Below, in pieces: positions 1-10,805 of a stretch of DNA of 64,000 bases; within the stretch, counting starts at the first letter, position 1; every line of letters starts with the position of its first letter. The position numbers and the translations under genes are program-made. The notes under the pieces were generated by a model. The model made no database searches, was not told the origin of the DNA, and was given only the letters and a program-made list of their open reading frames with translations. Source of the DNA: Rhynchopus euleeides. Its lineage: Eukaryota; Euglenozoa; Diplonemea; Diplonemida; Diplonemidae. The DNA is taken from positions 806,001 through 870,000 of the forward strand of contig OY723312.1 of NCBI GenBank assembly GCA_963210315.1, written 5' to 3'.

Positions 1-1505
1 TCGGCAGTGCTGGGCCGGCTACGGGCCGATCTCGGCCGTACTGGGCCGGACATGGGCCGATCTCGCCCGTACTGGGCCGGCTATGGGCCGATCTCGGCAG
101 TGCTGGGCCGGCTATGGGCCGATCTCGCCCGTACTGGGCCGGCTATGGGCCGATCTCGGCAGTGCTGGGACGGCTACGGGCCGATCTCGGCCGTACTGGG
201 CCGGACATGGGCCGATCTCGCCCGTACTGGGCCGGCTATGGGCCGATCTCGGCAGTGCTGGGCCGGACATGGGCCGATCTCGGCAGTGCTGGGCCGGCTA
301 TGGGCCGATCTCGCCCGTACTGGGCCGGACATGGGCCGATCTCGGCAGTGCTGGGCCGGCTATGGGCCGATCTCGCCCGTACTGGGCCGGCTATGGGCCG
401 ATCTCGGCAGTGCTGGGCCGGCTACGGGCCGATCTCGGCCGTACTGGGCCGGACATGGGCCGATCTCGCCCGTACTGGGCCGGCTATGGGCCGATCTCGG
501 CAGTGCTGGGCCGGCTATGGGCCGATCTCGCCCGTACTGGGCCGGACATGGGCCGATCTCGGCAGTGCTGGGACGGCTATGGGCCGATCTCGGCAGTGCT
601 GGGCCGGCTATGGGCCGATCTCGCCCGTACTGGGCCGGACATGGGCCGATCTCGGCAGTGCTGGGCCGGCTATGGGCCGATCTCGCCCGTACTGGGCCGG
701 CTATGGGCCGATCTCGGCAGTGCTGGGCCGGCTACGGGCCGATCTCGGCCGTACTGGGCCGGACATGGGCCGATCTCGCCCGTACTGGGCCGGCTATGGG
801 CCGATCTCGGCAGTGCTGGGCCGGCTATGGGCCGATCTCGCCCGTACTGGGCCGGCTATGGGCCGATCTCGGCAGTGCTGGGACGGCTACGGGCCGATCT
901 CGGCCGTACTGGGCCGGACATGGGCCGATCTCGCCCGTACTGGGCCGGCTATGGGCCGATCTCGGCAGTGCTGGGCCGGACATGGGCCGATCTCGGCAGT
1001 GCTGGGCCGGCTATGGGCCGATCTCGCCCGTACTGGGCCGGACATGGGCCGATCTCGGCAGTGCTGGGCCGGCTATGGGCCGATCTCGCCCGTACTGGGC
1101 CGGCTATGGGCCGATCTCGGCAGTGCTGGGCCGGCTACGGGCCGATCTCGGCCGTACTGGGCCGGACATGGGCCGATCTCGCCCGTACTGGGCCGGCTAT
1201 GGGCCGATCTCGGCAGTGCTGGGCCGGCTATGGGCCGATCTCGCCCGTACTGGGCCGGACATGGGCCGATCTCGGCAGTGCTGGGACGGCTATGGGCCGA
1301 TCTCGGCAGTGCTGGGCCGGCTATGGGCCGATCTCGCCCGTACTGGGCCGGACATGGGCCGATCTCGGCAGTGCTGGGCCGGCTATGGGCCGATCTCGCC
1401 CGTACTGGGCCGGCTATGGGCCGATCTCGGCAGTGCTGGGACGGCTATGGGCCGATCTCGCCCGTACTGGGCCGGCTATGGGCCGATCTCGCCCGTACTG
1501 GGCCG
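1..1505. repeat. 31-bp satellite with a 713-bp higher-order period
   Basis: About 48.5 copies of a 31-bp unit (core GGGCCGATCTCG) run from the window edge to about 1505, so the array probably continues to the left. Units differ at two variable spots (CAGTGC, CCGTAC preceded by CG or GC; and GGCTATGG, GGACATGG, GGCTACGG). The GGCTACGG variant after GGCC recurs at 18, 421, 731 and 1134, that is after 403, 310 and 403 bp, which gives a 13-unit plus 10-unit (713-bp) higher-order repeat. 31 is not a multiple of 3 and the unit has no stop in any forward phase, so all three forward frames are open for about 1.5 kb; those ORFs are a by-product, not genes. Confidence 0.95.
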
Positions 1506-2000
1506 GGTCCAGGAGTGGTGTCCAGACCCTGGGCCGACCCAGGCTGTGGGTGGTGCATTTTGGTGCATTTTCCGTCGGTTTAGGTGAAAATTGTCGAATT
1601 TTGTCGAAATTTGACGACAGGTGACGAACAGCGAGAATCCCCGAAAAACCGGTTTTTAATTCATTTTTGGGGGGGGGTCTTCGCTGACGAAGTTTTTGTC
1701 GAAGACCCCTGTCGTCGTCGTCAGAACACTGCCGTCTTCGGTGAAAAACCCCCTGAAACAGCCGTTTTCCTAATTATGTGACGAACGACGAAGTTTGTCG
1801 AAGTTTGTCGACCAGCGAAGACCCCCAAAGGCGACGCCACAGCATGCGGCCTTGCCTGCACAGTGGCGTATGTTCGGGGCTCGTTGACCTTCACTTCAGC
1901 GAAAGGTCCATTCTTCCTTCATTCCGTGAAGCCCGGCCCCGCCCCTGCAATAAACTGACATGCGTTCTTCCTGACCCTGGGTCAGATCATTTATAATTTC
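1506..2000. other. Unique AT-richer stretch with a degenerate GTCTTCGCT element
   Basis: No gene recognised. From about 1672 to 1826 there is a degenerate copy of a short TIR element: it opens with a G-run plus GTCTTCGCT and closes with AGCGAAGACCCCC, and contains several GACGAAG/CTTCGTC words. It has no clear TSD. Better copies of the same family are at 60099 and 60465. Confidence 0.45.
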
Positions 2001-3835
2001 CATGAATCTGCCCCGTTAACGGCTACCGGGTATTACCGGGTCGAAAAACGGGTATTACCGGGTCCGGTAATACCCGTTTGCCCGGTAATACCCGGTTATA
2101 GCCCGGTAGCGCTACCGGGTATTTTCTTTGGGAATTTCCCTTTGTTTTTGGGTTGATTCCCTTCCCCTTAGCAGTGTGTTGTGGTCGACGTTGGATTCTA
2201 TGGCGCATGGGGTGATCAAAAGCCGGGTTCCGCAGTTCACGTCTGGTTTGTGTGGCTCACTGCAGACTTTTCGAGTTTCCGTCGCAGCAGTGCTGACTAC
2301 TGCACGGTGCCCACACACCACCCGAGCCCTTCCAGAGCCGGCAGTGTCGTCAGATCAGGCAGTCGATCACACACACGCATACCATGAGACAGGCGTGATC
2401 GTAGGGCCACCTTCCTCTCCCAAAGTCTGCGAGCACCATTCCATTGGGGGCAGTGACTGCCTGGGCCAACAGGGTCTTGGGGCAGGCACATTCTGAACCA
2501 ATGAAGGTTCCATCACAGAGAGGCACTGTTCCCATAGCTTCCATCATTTAAGGACCTTGGCTCAGAAATGCAGAAACGGTGCGTCACCAACTGGTTGCAA
2601 AGTGGCACAGTTGGGCACACAGTGGCACAGAGCGAAGGGCTCCTCGTTTCCAATTATCGATCCTTCGTTCAGGGAAACCTCCTAGGCGTGCATCTTCTCC
2701 TACCCCAGGCTCGAGTGCTTGGTCACGCCAGATCCGTTATTCGGTTACATCGCTCTGCTGGCTGGGTGCTTGTCGCAACACTTACCTGCGAGCAGCCAAC
2801 GAGCATTATGGTACCGAGAGGTGCTTCTTGGCGTGGCCGGGCTTGTGGTTCCTGCCACAGCAGGTCACAGTACGGTGAGCGGACTTGTATTTGCTGGGGT
2901 GGCTTCAACACGGGCCCGCCACTGGACTGCCCCCGGGCCAAGGTGGATAATCGCACCTGCCTTCGGGACGCTGAGGGTATCCGCCCCGTGTATGATGAGC
3001 GGAAGCTAACCAGCCTGCAGTCGACCCACGTGGTGGCCTCACGACTCCCAGACAACGGCTGGTTTGGGCAGGTGGACGGGAAGAGCTGGTTCTGGAGTTG
3101 TGGTGTCGACACGTTTCCATTTTGAGAAATCCTCTGTGATACGCTCCACAGCAAGACGCCCATTCCCATGTGAAGCCTCTCTGGCGACACCCTTGACAAG
3201 AGCACCTGGCACTCGGTACAGGACCTGCAGCTAAGATCCGGGCTAGTGCGGCAAGGTATTTGAGCGACCCCTTACGATATGATGCAATCCAGAGAAGTCC
3301 CAGCAAAACGTGAATTCGACCAGGCCCTCAATATATGCACGAGTTGCGCCTGCTTCTTGTCATCTTGCTTGGCTACTGGTCCCTCTGATAAATCATCAGC
3401 TGGTTCGAGTCGGGACAAGTCATGGTGCATGTTTCAAAGAACTTAGCCTCGTGGACAGCCTGTTGTGTGACGACACGCTCTGCCTCCGTGGAAGCGGACC
3501 AGGCCATGAAGAGGCTGGCCTTCAGAATATCGCAGGGGGGTCACCTAACACCTGACATTCCCCCCGCGTACCTTCCCTTGGACTGCCAGACGGAAGATGG
3601 CCAGAACCCTGCAGTTGATTCACTGCGACACCCCACGAACCATCCCTGTACCAAGGAAATCCCCACGGAAAATCCCCGGTAATACGAAAACGGGTATTAC
3701 CGGACCCGGTAATACCCCCGATTTTACCCGGTAATACCCGTTTTTGATCCGGTAATACCCGGTAATGGAGGCCGATTACCGGGTTTCCGGTAATACCCGG
3801 TAATACCGGTTACCCGTTAACGGGGCAGATTCATG
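2001..3835. mobile_element. Non-autonomous TIR element with 6-bp TSD (AATTTC)
   Basis: The ends are perfect inverted repeats of at least 22 bp, beginning CATGAATCTGCCCCGTTAAC, and the unit is flanked by AATTTC at 1995-2000 and 3836-3841. Both subterminal zones (about 2018-2120 and 3680-3825) are packed with direct and inverted copies of ACCGGGTATTACCGG-like words, which would fold into strong hairpins and may be transposase-binding sites. The 1.5-kb core has short ORFs only (for example 2568-3125 +) with no recognisable domain, so I read it as non-autonomous. TIR start (CAT), TSD length and repetitive subterminal zones are shared with the element at 60974-61776. Confidence 0.85.
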
Positions 3836-3841
3836 AATTTC

Positions 3842-4447
3842 ATAGACTGTACAACAATGGATTCGGGTATACGGGGTCTTCGCTGCGGTGCTAAAAAATA
3901 AAATGGCGCGCGTATTTTCTTTTGGCGCATTTCCTCCTATTTACAGGCGAAAACCGCCGAAAACGTTGCCGGAAAAAAAAAGTTGCCGACAACGACAAGA
4001 CCCCCATAGCATTCAAGAACAAGAAATGAGTTTGAAGGCAGATGGCCCAACTGCCCTGCCGAGGTGGTGACAATAATGTGACAACAAAAATCGAAAACAC
4101 AAAAAAGGCACGTCGAGAAACAAGATCCCACACACAACACACACACGACGCAGCTGCGTCAGTCTCGCATTTTCAATAGACCCGAAGGGGACGAACCCGT
4201 CAGCCCAGAAGAGGGCGATTCGGAAGAGCGGGCCCACGAAAATCGTGGGCACAGAGATAATATAAAATGGGATGATTTCGGGCAGCACAGCAGAATGAAG
4301 AGATTATACTATCAGTTCGGGCAATGCAGAACCCGTCACTAAAGCCTTCTGTGGGAAGACTACAGAAGGTTCGGTGCCACGCTGGCCCATAACCTGCAAG
4401 TGTTCTTCATTGAACAGCATGCATAATGCACAATAATCAGAACAGGA
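3842..4447. other. Intergenic, downstream of the first surface-protein gene
   Basis: No gene recognised. About 3879-4008 starts with GGGGTCTTCGCT and ends with CAAGACCCCC, a possible further degenerate copy of the small GTCTTCGCT element. The rest is unremarkable. Confidence 0.35.
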
Positions 4448-7400
4448 TTACAAAACAGGATTCCCAACTTCTTGTCGACGAAGACTTCCTTGCGAGAGCA
4501 TCATGAAGGCGAGCCCCAGCAGGATGCCGAGTGCCGCCAGCACCACCAGCGGGTTCATCACCGAGGCTGCACGGAAGTACCGTGAAGACCCGCCGCCAAA
4601 CGCCACGATGGTGGGGTGGAACTCCCAGTCCAGCTGCTGCCCCTCCTCCAGGTCGATGTCCTCCACCTGGCACCCGAAGTTCGACAGGAACGCCACCTTC
4701 GCCCCAGTCGCGATCCCGCCCGGCGACCCGGACACCAGGCTGCCGGTCGCCGCCACCGTGTTCGTCTTCTTCACAGACTCCACCTTCTCCTCCGACAGCG
4801 CCGCCCCCTTCAGCACCTCCGTGGGTGCTGGTGTCTCGGCAGATGTCAGGTTCACAGCATCAGGCACGTTTGTCATGGGTGACGCCGTCTCCGGAGCCAG
4901 CGTCGGAGTGGCGGTGGGTGGCGCCATGGTGTCAGGCGTGGCAGTGGGCGATGCGGGGACAGGCGTCGCAGCAGGGGCGAACGTCAGCGCCGCCACAGTC
5001 ACCGGTATGAATGTGGGTGCCAGCGTGGGCGCACTTGTCTCGGGGGCAAGGCTCGGCGGTGTTGGTGTGTCTGGTGCAGATGTCGCAGGGGCAGGTGTGT
5101 CGGGTGCAACTGTTGCAGGTGCAGAAGTTGCAGGAGCTGCCGTGTCCGGTGCAGGCGTTGCAGGTGAGGGCGTGTCAGGTGCGACTGTGGCGGGTGCAGA
5201 CGTGGCTGGTGCAGGTGTCGCAGGAGCATCCGTTGCAGGTGCAGGTGTTGGAGGTGCGGGTGTGTCCCCAGGCACAATCGTCTGCGGAACACTCGTGGCA
5301 GGTGCAGGCGTCGCAGGAGCATTCGTTGCAGGTGCGAGTGTAGGTGGTGTAGGTGTCGGGGGTGAAAGCGTTGCAGGTGCGGGTGTTGGAGGCGCAGGTG
5401 TGTCACCTGGTGCTATTGTTGTCGGCACAGTTGTGTCAGGTGCAGGCGTTGCAGGTGCAGGTGTGGGCGGGGATGGCGTCGGCGGCACAGGTGTCGGAGG
5501 TGAAGGCGTTGCAGGTGCCGGTGTCGGAGGTGCCGGTGTTGGTGGCGCTCCCGTCTCCGGTGCAGAGGTTGCAGGTGCAGGTGTCGGTGGGACTGCCGTG
5601 TCCGGTGCAGGTGTGGGTGGGGATGGCGTCGGCGGCACAGGTGTAGCAGGTGAAGGCGTTGCAGGTGCCGGTGTTGGTGGCGCTCCCGTCTCCGGTGCAG
5701 AGGTTGCAGGTGCAGGCGTTGGAGGTGCAGGTGTGTCGCCTGGTGCTATTGTCGTAGGCACAGTCGTGTCAGGTGCAGGGGTTGCAGGTGCCGGTGTTGC
5801 AGGCGCTGGTGTCAGTGGCGCAGGTGTTGCAGGTGCAGGTGTCGACGGTGCTGCCGTGTCCGGTACAAGTGTGGGCGGTGACGGCGTCAGTGGAGCAGGT
5901 GTTGGTGGTGCTGGTGTAGCAGGTGAAGGCGTTGCAGGTGCCGGTGTCGGAGGTGCAGGTGTTGGTGGTGCTCCTGTATTCGGTGCAGGTGTTGCAGGAG
6001 CAGGTGTTGCAGGTGCAGGTGTCGGTGGGACTGCCGTGTCTGGTGCAGGTGTGGGCGGGGATGGCGTCGGTGGCACAGACGTTGGTGGCGCAGGTGTTGG
6101 AGGTGCAGGTGTGTCGCCTGGTGCTATCGTCGTAGGCACAGTTGTGTCAGGTGCAGGTGTTGCAGGTGCTGGTGTGTCAGGCACGGGTGTAGCCGGTGCC
6201 GGTGTTGCAGGTGCAGGCGTTGCGGGCGCAGGTGTGTCAGGTGCGGGTGTCGCAGGTGCGGGTGTAGCAGGTGCAGGTGTTGCAGGAGCAGGTGTGTCAG
6301 GTGCAGGTGTTGCAGGAGATGGTGTCGCAGGCGCAGGTGTTGCGGGCGCCGGAGTGGCAGGTGCCGGTGTTTGAGGTGCCGGTGTCAGAGGCACCGGCGT
6401 TGCAGGCGCAGGCGTTGCGGGTGCGGGTGTCGCCGGTGCCGGCGTTGCGGGCGACGGTGTCACAGGCGCCTGAGTTGCAGGCGCGGGTGTTGCGGGTGCA
6501 GGTGTCGCAGGCGCAGGCGTGGCAGGTGCAGGGGTTGCTGGCGCTGGCGTTGCAGGTGCCGGAGTTGGAGGGGACGGTGTTGCAGGCGCAGGTGTTGGGG
6601 CGGCCGCTGCTGGCGGCGCAGGTGTGTGCCCACGGCTGCTGTGACTGGAGAACTCTCCGTTGCACGATTTTGCATGGTTCCCACAGAACACGACATCCGG
6701 GTCCTTGTCCACCTTCTTCATATTGCACGCCTCCTCACCCTCACACGCGACAGAGCACAAGGTGCTGGGATTGCACGTGAGATCGACGGTTTTGCACGCC
6801 TTCTTCCCGTTGCAGTCCAGCTCACAGGCCCCAGTCCCACACTTTAAGTCGACGTTTTCGCAAGCCTCCTCCCCCACACACTTTTGGACACATTTCGCTG
6901 CATCAGGCGAACACGTGGTTTTTGTGCTCTTACACGCCTCTTTCTCCTTGCACGTAACAAGCACGCGATTGGATGCCGACCCGCTTTTAACTTCTGCTGA
7001 CTCGCAAGCCTTTGCACCGTCGCACATTAAGGTGCAGCTCTGGCTGTTGCCACATTCTTGGTCGATCTTCTTGCAGACATCCTCCCCGGTGCAGGACGTA
7101 TCGCAGTTCCCCCCGGCGCATTTCAAGTCGAACTCTTCGCAGGCAGTCTTCCCGCTGCATGTTGTGGTGACGTGGCCTGTGCCCCCTTGATGCACCTTTG
7201 TCTTTTTGCACGAACTCTCCCCGGGGCAGTTGATGGTCGTGCTGCCCCCTGAAGGGGGCGTGATCTCTGCCTTGTCGCCGCACGAATCCTTCCCCTGGCA
7301 GGTGACCTCGAGAGACCCCGCACCGCCCCCAACAATGGTGATGTCGTCACACGATTTTTCCGCTGCGCATGTCACCTTCGTAATCCCGCCTGCATTGAGC

Positions 7401-7699
7401 TTCACCTTCTCACACGCGCTGTCATCGTCGCAGGAGATGGTGCACTTATTTGAGATGCTTGTTGGGCAGGTAATGGTCGCATCTTTGCAGGAGTCCTTGC
7501 CTTTGCAGGTGATTGTGCAGTCCTGACCCGGATCGCAAACGATGGTCCCCGTGCACTTGTTTCCCGTGGTGCACACGACGGTATCAGGACCGGTATTCGG
7601 GAATGTCACGGAACTGGAAGGGTCCACAGCACACCCGCATCCCAGGATGACCAACAGGCATGCTAGGCGCAGTGCTTGCCGTGCACACTGTGCTGGCAT
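4448..7699 (-). CDS. Secreted/membrane protein: Cys-rich ectodomain, TPA stalk, single TM; 3'-truncated paralogue
   Basis: 1083 residues. Residues 1-25 form a signal peptide (hydrophobic LACLLVILGCG ending near CAVD). Residues about 30-345 contain twelve C-x5-C modules (such as CKGKDSC, CQGKDSC, CSGKTAC, CNGKKAC) spaced about 24-27 residues, with more Cys between them; this regularity suggests a disulfide-rich solenoid, possibly a beta-helix (inference). Residues about 355-900 are Thr-Pro-Ala repeats, a probable O-glycosylated stalk. One hydrophobic segment lies at about 1040-1070, followed by a 15-20 residue tail. The paralogues at 19339 and 62003 continue after that segment into a domain with about seven membrane spans; here homology stops abruptly at 4502/4503 and the reading frame runs into unrelated sequence. 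It is therefore either a single-pass form or a truncated copy. Start chosen because it gives a good signal peptide. The function is unknown; surface adhesion or cell-wall attachment are guesses. Confidence 0.8.
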   Translation of the reverse strand: MPAQCARQALRLACLLVILGCGCAVDPSSSVTFPNTGPDTVVCTTGNKCTGTIVCDPGQDCTITCKGKDSCKDATITCPTSISNKCTISCDDDSACEKVKLNAGGITKVTCAAEKSCDDITIVGGGAGSLEVTCQGKDSCGDKAEITPPSGGSTTINCPGESSCKKTKVHQGGTGHVTTTCSGKTACEEFDLKCAGGNCDTSCTGEDVCKKIDQECGNSQSCTLMCDGAKACESAEVKSGSASNRVLVTCKEKEACKSTKTTCSPDAAKCVQKCVGEEACENVDLKCGTGACELDCNGKKACKTVDLTCNPSTLCSVACEGEEACNMKKVDKDPDVVFCGNHAKSCNGEFSSHSSRGHTPAPPAAAAPTPAPATPSPPTPAPATPAPATPAPATPAPATPAPATPAPATQAPVTPSPATPAPATPAPATPAPATPVPLTPAPQTPAPATPAPATPAPATPSPATPAPDTPAPATPAPATPAPATPAPDTPAPATPAPATPAPATPVPDTPAPATPAPDTTVPTTIAPGDTPAPPTPAPPTSVPPTPSPPTPAPDTAVPPTPAPATPAPATPAPNTGAPPTPAPPTPAPATPSPATPAPPTPAPLTPSPPTLVPDTAAPSTPAPATPAPLTPAPATPAPATPAPDTTVPTTIAPGDTPAPPTPAPATSAPETGAPPTPAPATPSPATPVPPTPSPPTPAPDTAVPPTPAPATSAPETGAPPTPAPPTPAPATPSPPTPVPPTPSPPTPAPATPAPDTTVPTTIAPGDTPAPPTPAPATLSPPTPTPPTLAPATNAPATPAPATSVPQTIVPGDTPAPPTPAPATDAPATPAPATSAPATVAPDTPSPATPAPDTAAPATSAPATVAPDTPAPATSAPDTPTPPSLAPETSAPTLAPTFIPVTVAALTFAPAATPVPASPTATPDTMAPPTATPTLAPETASPMTNVPDAVNLTSAETPAPTEVLKGAALSEEKVESVKKTNTVAATGSLVSGSPGGIATGAKVAFLSNFGCQVEDIDLEEGQQLDWEFHPTIVAFGGGSSRYFRAASVMNPLVVLAALGILLGLAFMMLSQGSLRRQEVGNPVL

Positions 7700-7842
7700 G
7701 GGTCTGAATCACGCCCGACCCCCCACCGCCACGCAGTAGAATCACTGCTGGCACGTTCCTGTCGGGTGGTGTCATGGAAGTGTTAGGTTTGCATACTATA
7801 ATCATAAGAGCACGTCTCAGCAACTCCTCAAATGTGCACTCT

Positions 7843-7951
7843 GGGGGCCTTCGCTACCAAGTGTGACTGAGTGAGAAAAAGTGAGCGACGGCCCACCTCC
7901 CCTCACTGGCTGACGAGCTGTGACGAGCAGTGACTGGTAGCGAGGGCCCCC
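7843..7951. mobile_element. 109-bp MITE, TSD TCT
   Basis: Inverted ends GGGGGCCTTCGCTACCA and TGGTAGCGAGGGCCCCC with TCT on both sides (7840-7842, 7952-7954). A second copy of the left end (GGGGGCCTTCGCTACCAGG) starts at 7955, directly after it. The ends resemble GGGGGTCTTCGCT of the TTA-targeting elements at 60099 and 60465, so they may be one superfamily with a 3-bp TSD. Confidence 0.6.
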
Positions 7952-7954
7952 TCT

Positions 7955-9790
7955 GGGGGCCTTCGCTACCAGGTGGGACTGAGTACCGCTGCTTGCCGAA
8001 TACGGAAAATCCCAAATCTGCATACGTGCACACACATGAATACGAGCAGGATGACTGTTGGAAAAAAGATAAAGCGTTGTTTGTGCGCCAAACCCCGGGT
8101 ACCCGGCGGGAGGTGAAGACCGCGTCGTGCTGGGAAAACCCCTGGGCTTTTCCCGAGGAAACGCGGTTTTCTCCCTCTGTTGCATGATTTAGGCTCCGTG
8201 CGGATCGTAGTGGGGTCACTTTGTTGGTGGAGGTGCCACACATCAACCCTGAAATGTGGGTCAGAGGATTAGGGGTCGGCCCCCCTCCCGACCCCCGACC
8301 CCCCCCACACGGGGTCTCCCAAACCTCGTCCTTTTGAATATTTGGAACTTCTGCGGATCGTAGTGGGGTCATTTCGTGGGTAGAAGTACCAAGCTTGCAT
8401 CGGGGCGACTCTCTGGAATGCACTGTATAGCGACGTGTTTCCTGATGAGACACCGTGGTTGAGTAGCACTGGGGCGAACTGGGGTGAGGGGTCGTGCCTC
8501 TGATTGCCCAGAGCTGACGGCAGGCAGCCCTGCCTACGGGCTGGCCCCCATGGGGTGCCCAGGCCTTACCCGGGGCCGCTTTTCCGACGACGACTTCTTT
8601 GTCCAGGCGGGTGGGGGCAGCAGCAGCTAGGCTGCTGGCGACACCCTGGGATCGACCCGCACGTTAAACCCGTGCGGCCGGTCGTCGCGTATACGCACGT
8701 GCGCACGGGCCCGGCCTGCGTGTGGGGTGCTGGTCACCTTCCGCCGAGCAGAAACTGATATTCCGGTGCCGACTCATGACATGCTGAAGGACATGCGAAG
8801 TCAGGTTCAAGGGGGGCGAGGTTTATGAGGGCGCACACCGCCATGCTCGTCATCCTCGCTGACAAATCTGTGTTGGTGGGTGACTCAAGGGGCAGGGAGC
8901 TCATTCCACACCAGAAAACTACCCCCCTCCCCCCCCCACAGGGAGGTTCCAATTCAACGAGTCTTCCACCGCCCAACTCCGCGCAACTCCGCCAAACTCA
9001 GGGAAAAATCAGACTATCTGACGACACCGCAGTCCCTGGAAGGGCGAGAGTGGGCTGTGTTGGATGGTGGCTCGATCGCAGTGGGTCACTTTAGTAGTGT
9101 TGGTGGGGCACACCACCCCTGACATCTTGGTTTGGTACAGGTGTGGGAACCCCTGGAACCCGCTCCTGGTCGGGGCCCGATAGGCAGCCAACACCCACTG
9201 ACGTGACCCGGTGGGACCCCCGTGGGTCACGTCAGTGGGCGGGTGCCCGAGGGCCCGGGTCCGGTCCCTATGTTGTGCCACCAGCACTGAGCCCACAGCA
9301 GCTCAAGTGCACGGCTTGTTTGTCGTCGAGAGGGCAGCAGGTGTTGAGGAAGAGAGCATGGTTCTGAGACCCCAGGTCCCTGCCCACCTGGATGACTCAA
9401 GCGCCACACACCGGGTCCCTCCTCCTGGTGGTCCACCGACGGGCGAGTTCCAAAAAAAAAAATCCATGGCATGGTTTGACAGCCGTGAGGTCAATGGAAT
9501 CTCCAGAAAAAATAATCTGCCCAAACCAAGGTAGTGCCAGCCAAAATTTTTCGAAAAAATGAAGAACCCCCCGAGTGCTGGAGGGGGCCGTTTGCGCCAC
9601 CCATGGGGGTGGACCATGAACTTGCCGACTAGTGTCCACAGCTACCGGTAGACCCGGAGCCCCCCAGCCGCCGGAGTTGTCCCTTGCGGTGTAACTGTTC
9701 TGTGTGAGCTGCCGTCTTGCTGAGCCTACGAGGGTGGTCTGAATTCCATTCGCTGTGCACCCAAAGGGCTATCTACGAGGCAGGCATACG
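7955..9790. other. Repeat-rich intergenic region
   Basis: No gene recognised. TGCGGATCGTAGTGGGGTCA occurs twice in direct orientation (about 8198 and 8352), with relatives at 9070, and inverted at 24220 and 37590, so it marks a dispersed repeat. A perfect 16-bp stem (CCCACTGACGTGACCC) with a 14-nt loop is at 9194-9239. Short GC-rich ORFs here have no domains that I recognise. Confidence 0.4.
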
Positions 9791-9854
9791 TCACAGGGGG
9801 GTCTGGGGGGCTGAGCCCCCCAGCCGCCGGAGGCCACGGTAGCGAACATCTGGC
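9760..9854 (+). repeat. Dispersed hairpin repeat, copy 1
   Basis: Short family of about 60-95 bp: a hairpin of the type GGGGGGCGGAGCCCCCC followed by CAGCCGCCGGAGGCCACGG, TAGTGAACATCTG. Further copies are at about 11885-11974, 12049-12135, 38108-38170 (inverted) and 52316-52403. Several are preceded by AAGGACTTGGTTACAAGAC. It could be a SINE-like or REP-like family; no RNA polymerase III boxes are convincing. Confidence 0.7.
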
Positions 9855-10805
9855 TCTGAGCGGGGACAATATCCGGGTTTTGGCTGGAAAACCCCAGGTT
9901 TGGGCTGAAAAAAACAGGAAGAAGGGGGTGGTTCCAGAGGACCCATCCTCATCCCCCACTTGAAAAATAATCCAGGTAGTGCCGGCAGGTCGTGCCGGCA
10001 CTACCTTCCCATTTTATCAAAAATAATTCAGCCCAAACCATGCACTACCTGTTTGGGCAGGCCTGACTACCCCAGACCCCCGATGTAGCGTGTGCCCGTC
10101 TGTCCATCTCACTTCCCCGGATACAGTGCAGCGTAGGAGGTCAGCACCACATTCATGAAGCGCTTCTTCGAGGCCTGGCTGACATCGGACAGGAGGTCGG
10201 ACTTCCCCACCTGGGAGGTACACACGCCGCGTTGGCGACATGCGTGACACGCGACACGATACCTGAAACGTGAGTGTGCCTTGCTAACACGGGCATTTCA
10301 ACGGTCTGCCGGCGACCGTCCCCCAAACCAGTAAACCAGCAGTTTTGGAAAATCGGAGAGGTCACCCTACTACCCTGCACGTGTGCCCTTTGAGGGGAAA
10401 AAAACGGCCCTAAATCTGGATTTTGGTTTTCCTCCGGCACCCGGAGGATCCTGCGAGCACTGACCACGTGGGCAAAAAAAAATTCCCACGCACGGTGGAC
10501 TCCAGCGGCCCTAGCGGGAGTCTGGGAGCGGGAGTCTGAGCGGGTGTCAAAGACTCCCGCTAGCGGGAGTCTATACTCCCGCTAGGGGGAGTCTGACTCC
10601 CCCTAGCGGGAGTCTTTTCACCTATTTTCATCCATTTTTCCCATGATATAGTTACAGTCTACTGGCGTGGGGGGTAAAATCATGGTGGAAGAGGGATGGG
10701 GAGGGGCTTGTTTTGCTTCTGTCAGTTTCCCCGGACTCTGGACTACCTACCTATCCTCCTGGTAGCGGCTACACCTGCGGAGGTGAGCGGTTAGAATTTG
10801 AGGTG

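Noticed and set aside
7..1624. Three overlapping forward ORFs of about 490-526 codons
   Set aside because: They are the three phases of a 31-bp repeat without stops; the protein repeats follow from 3 x 31 bp and no start or domain is credible.
4503..6374. Plus-strand ORF of 623 codons (GAGVAGAGV repeats)
   Set aside because: Antisense shadow of the Thr-Pro-Ala stalk of the minus-strand gene; the minus frame has a signal peptide, Cys modules and membrane spans.
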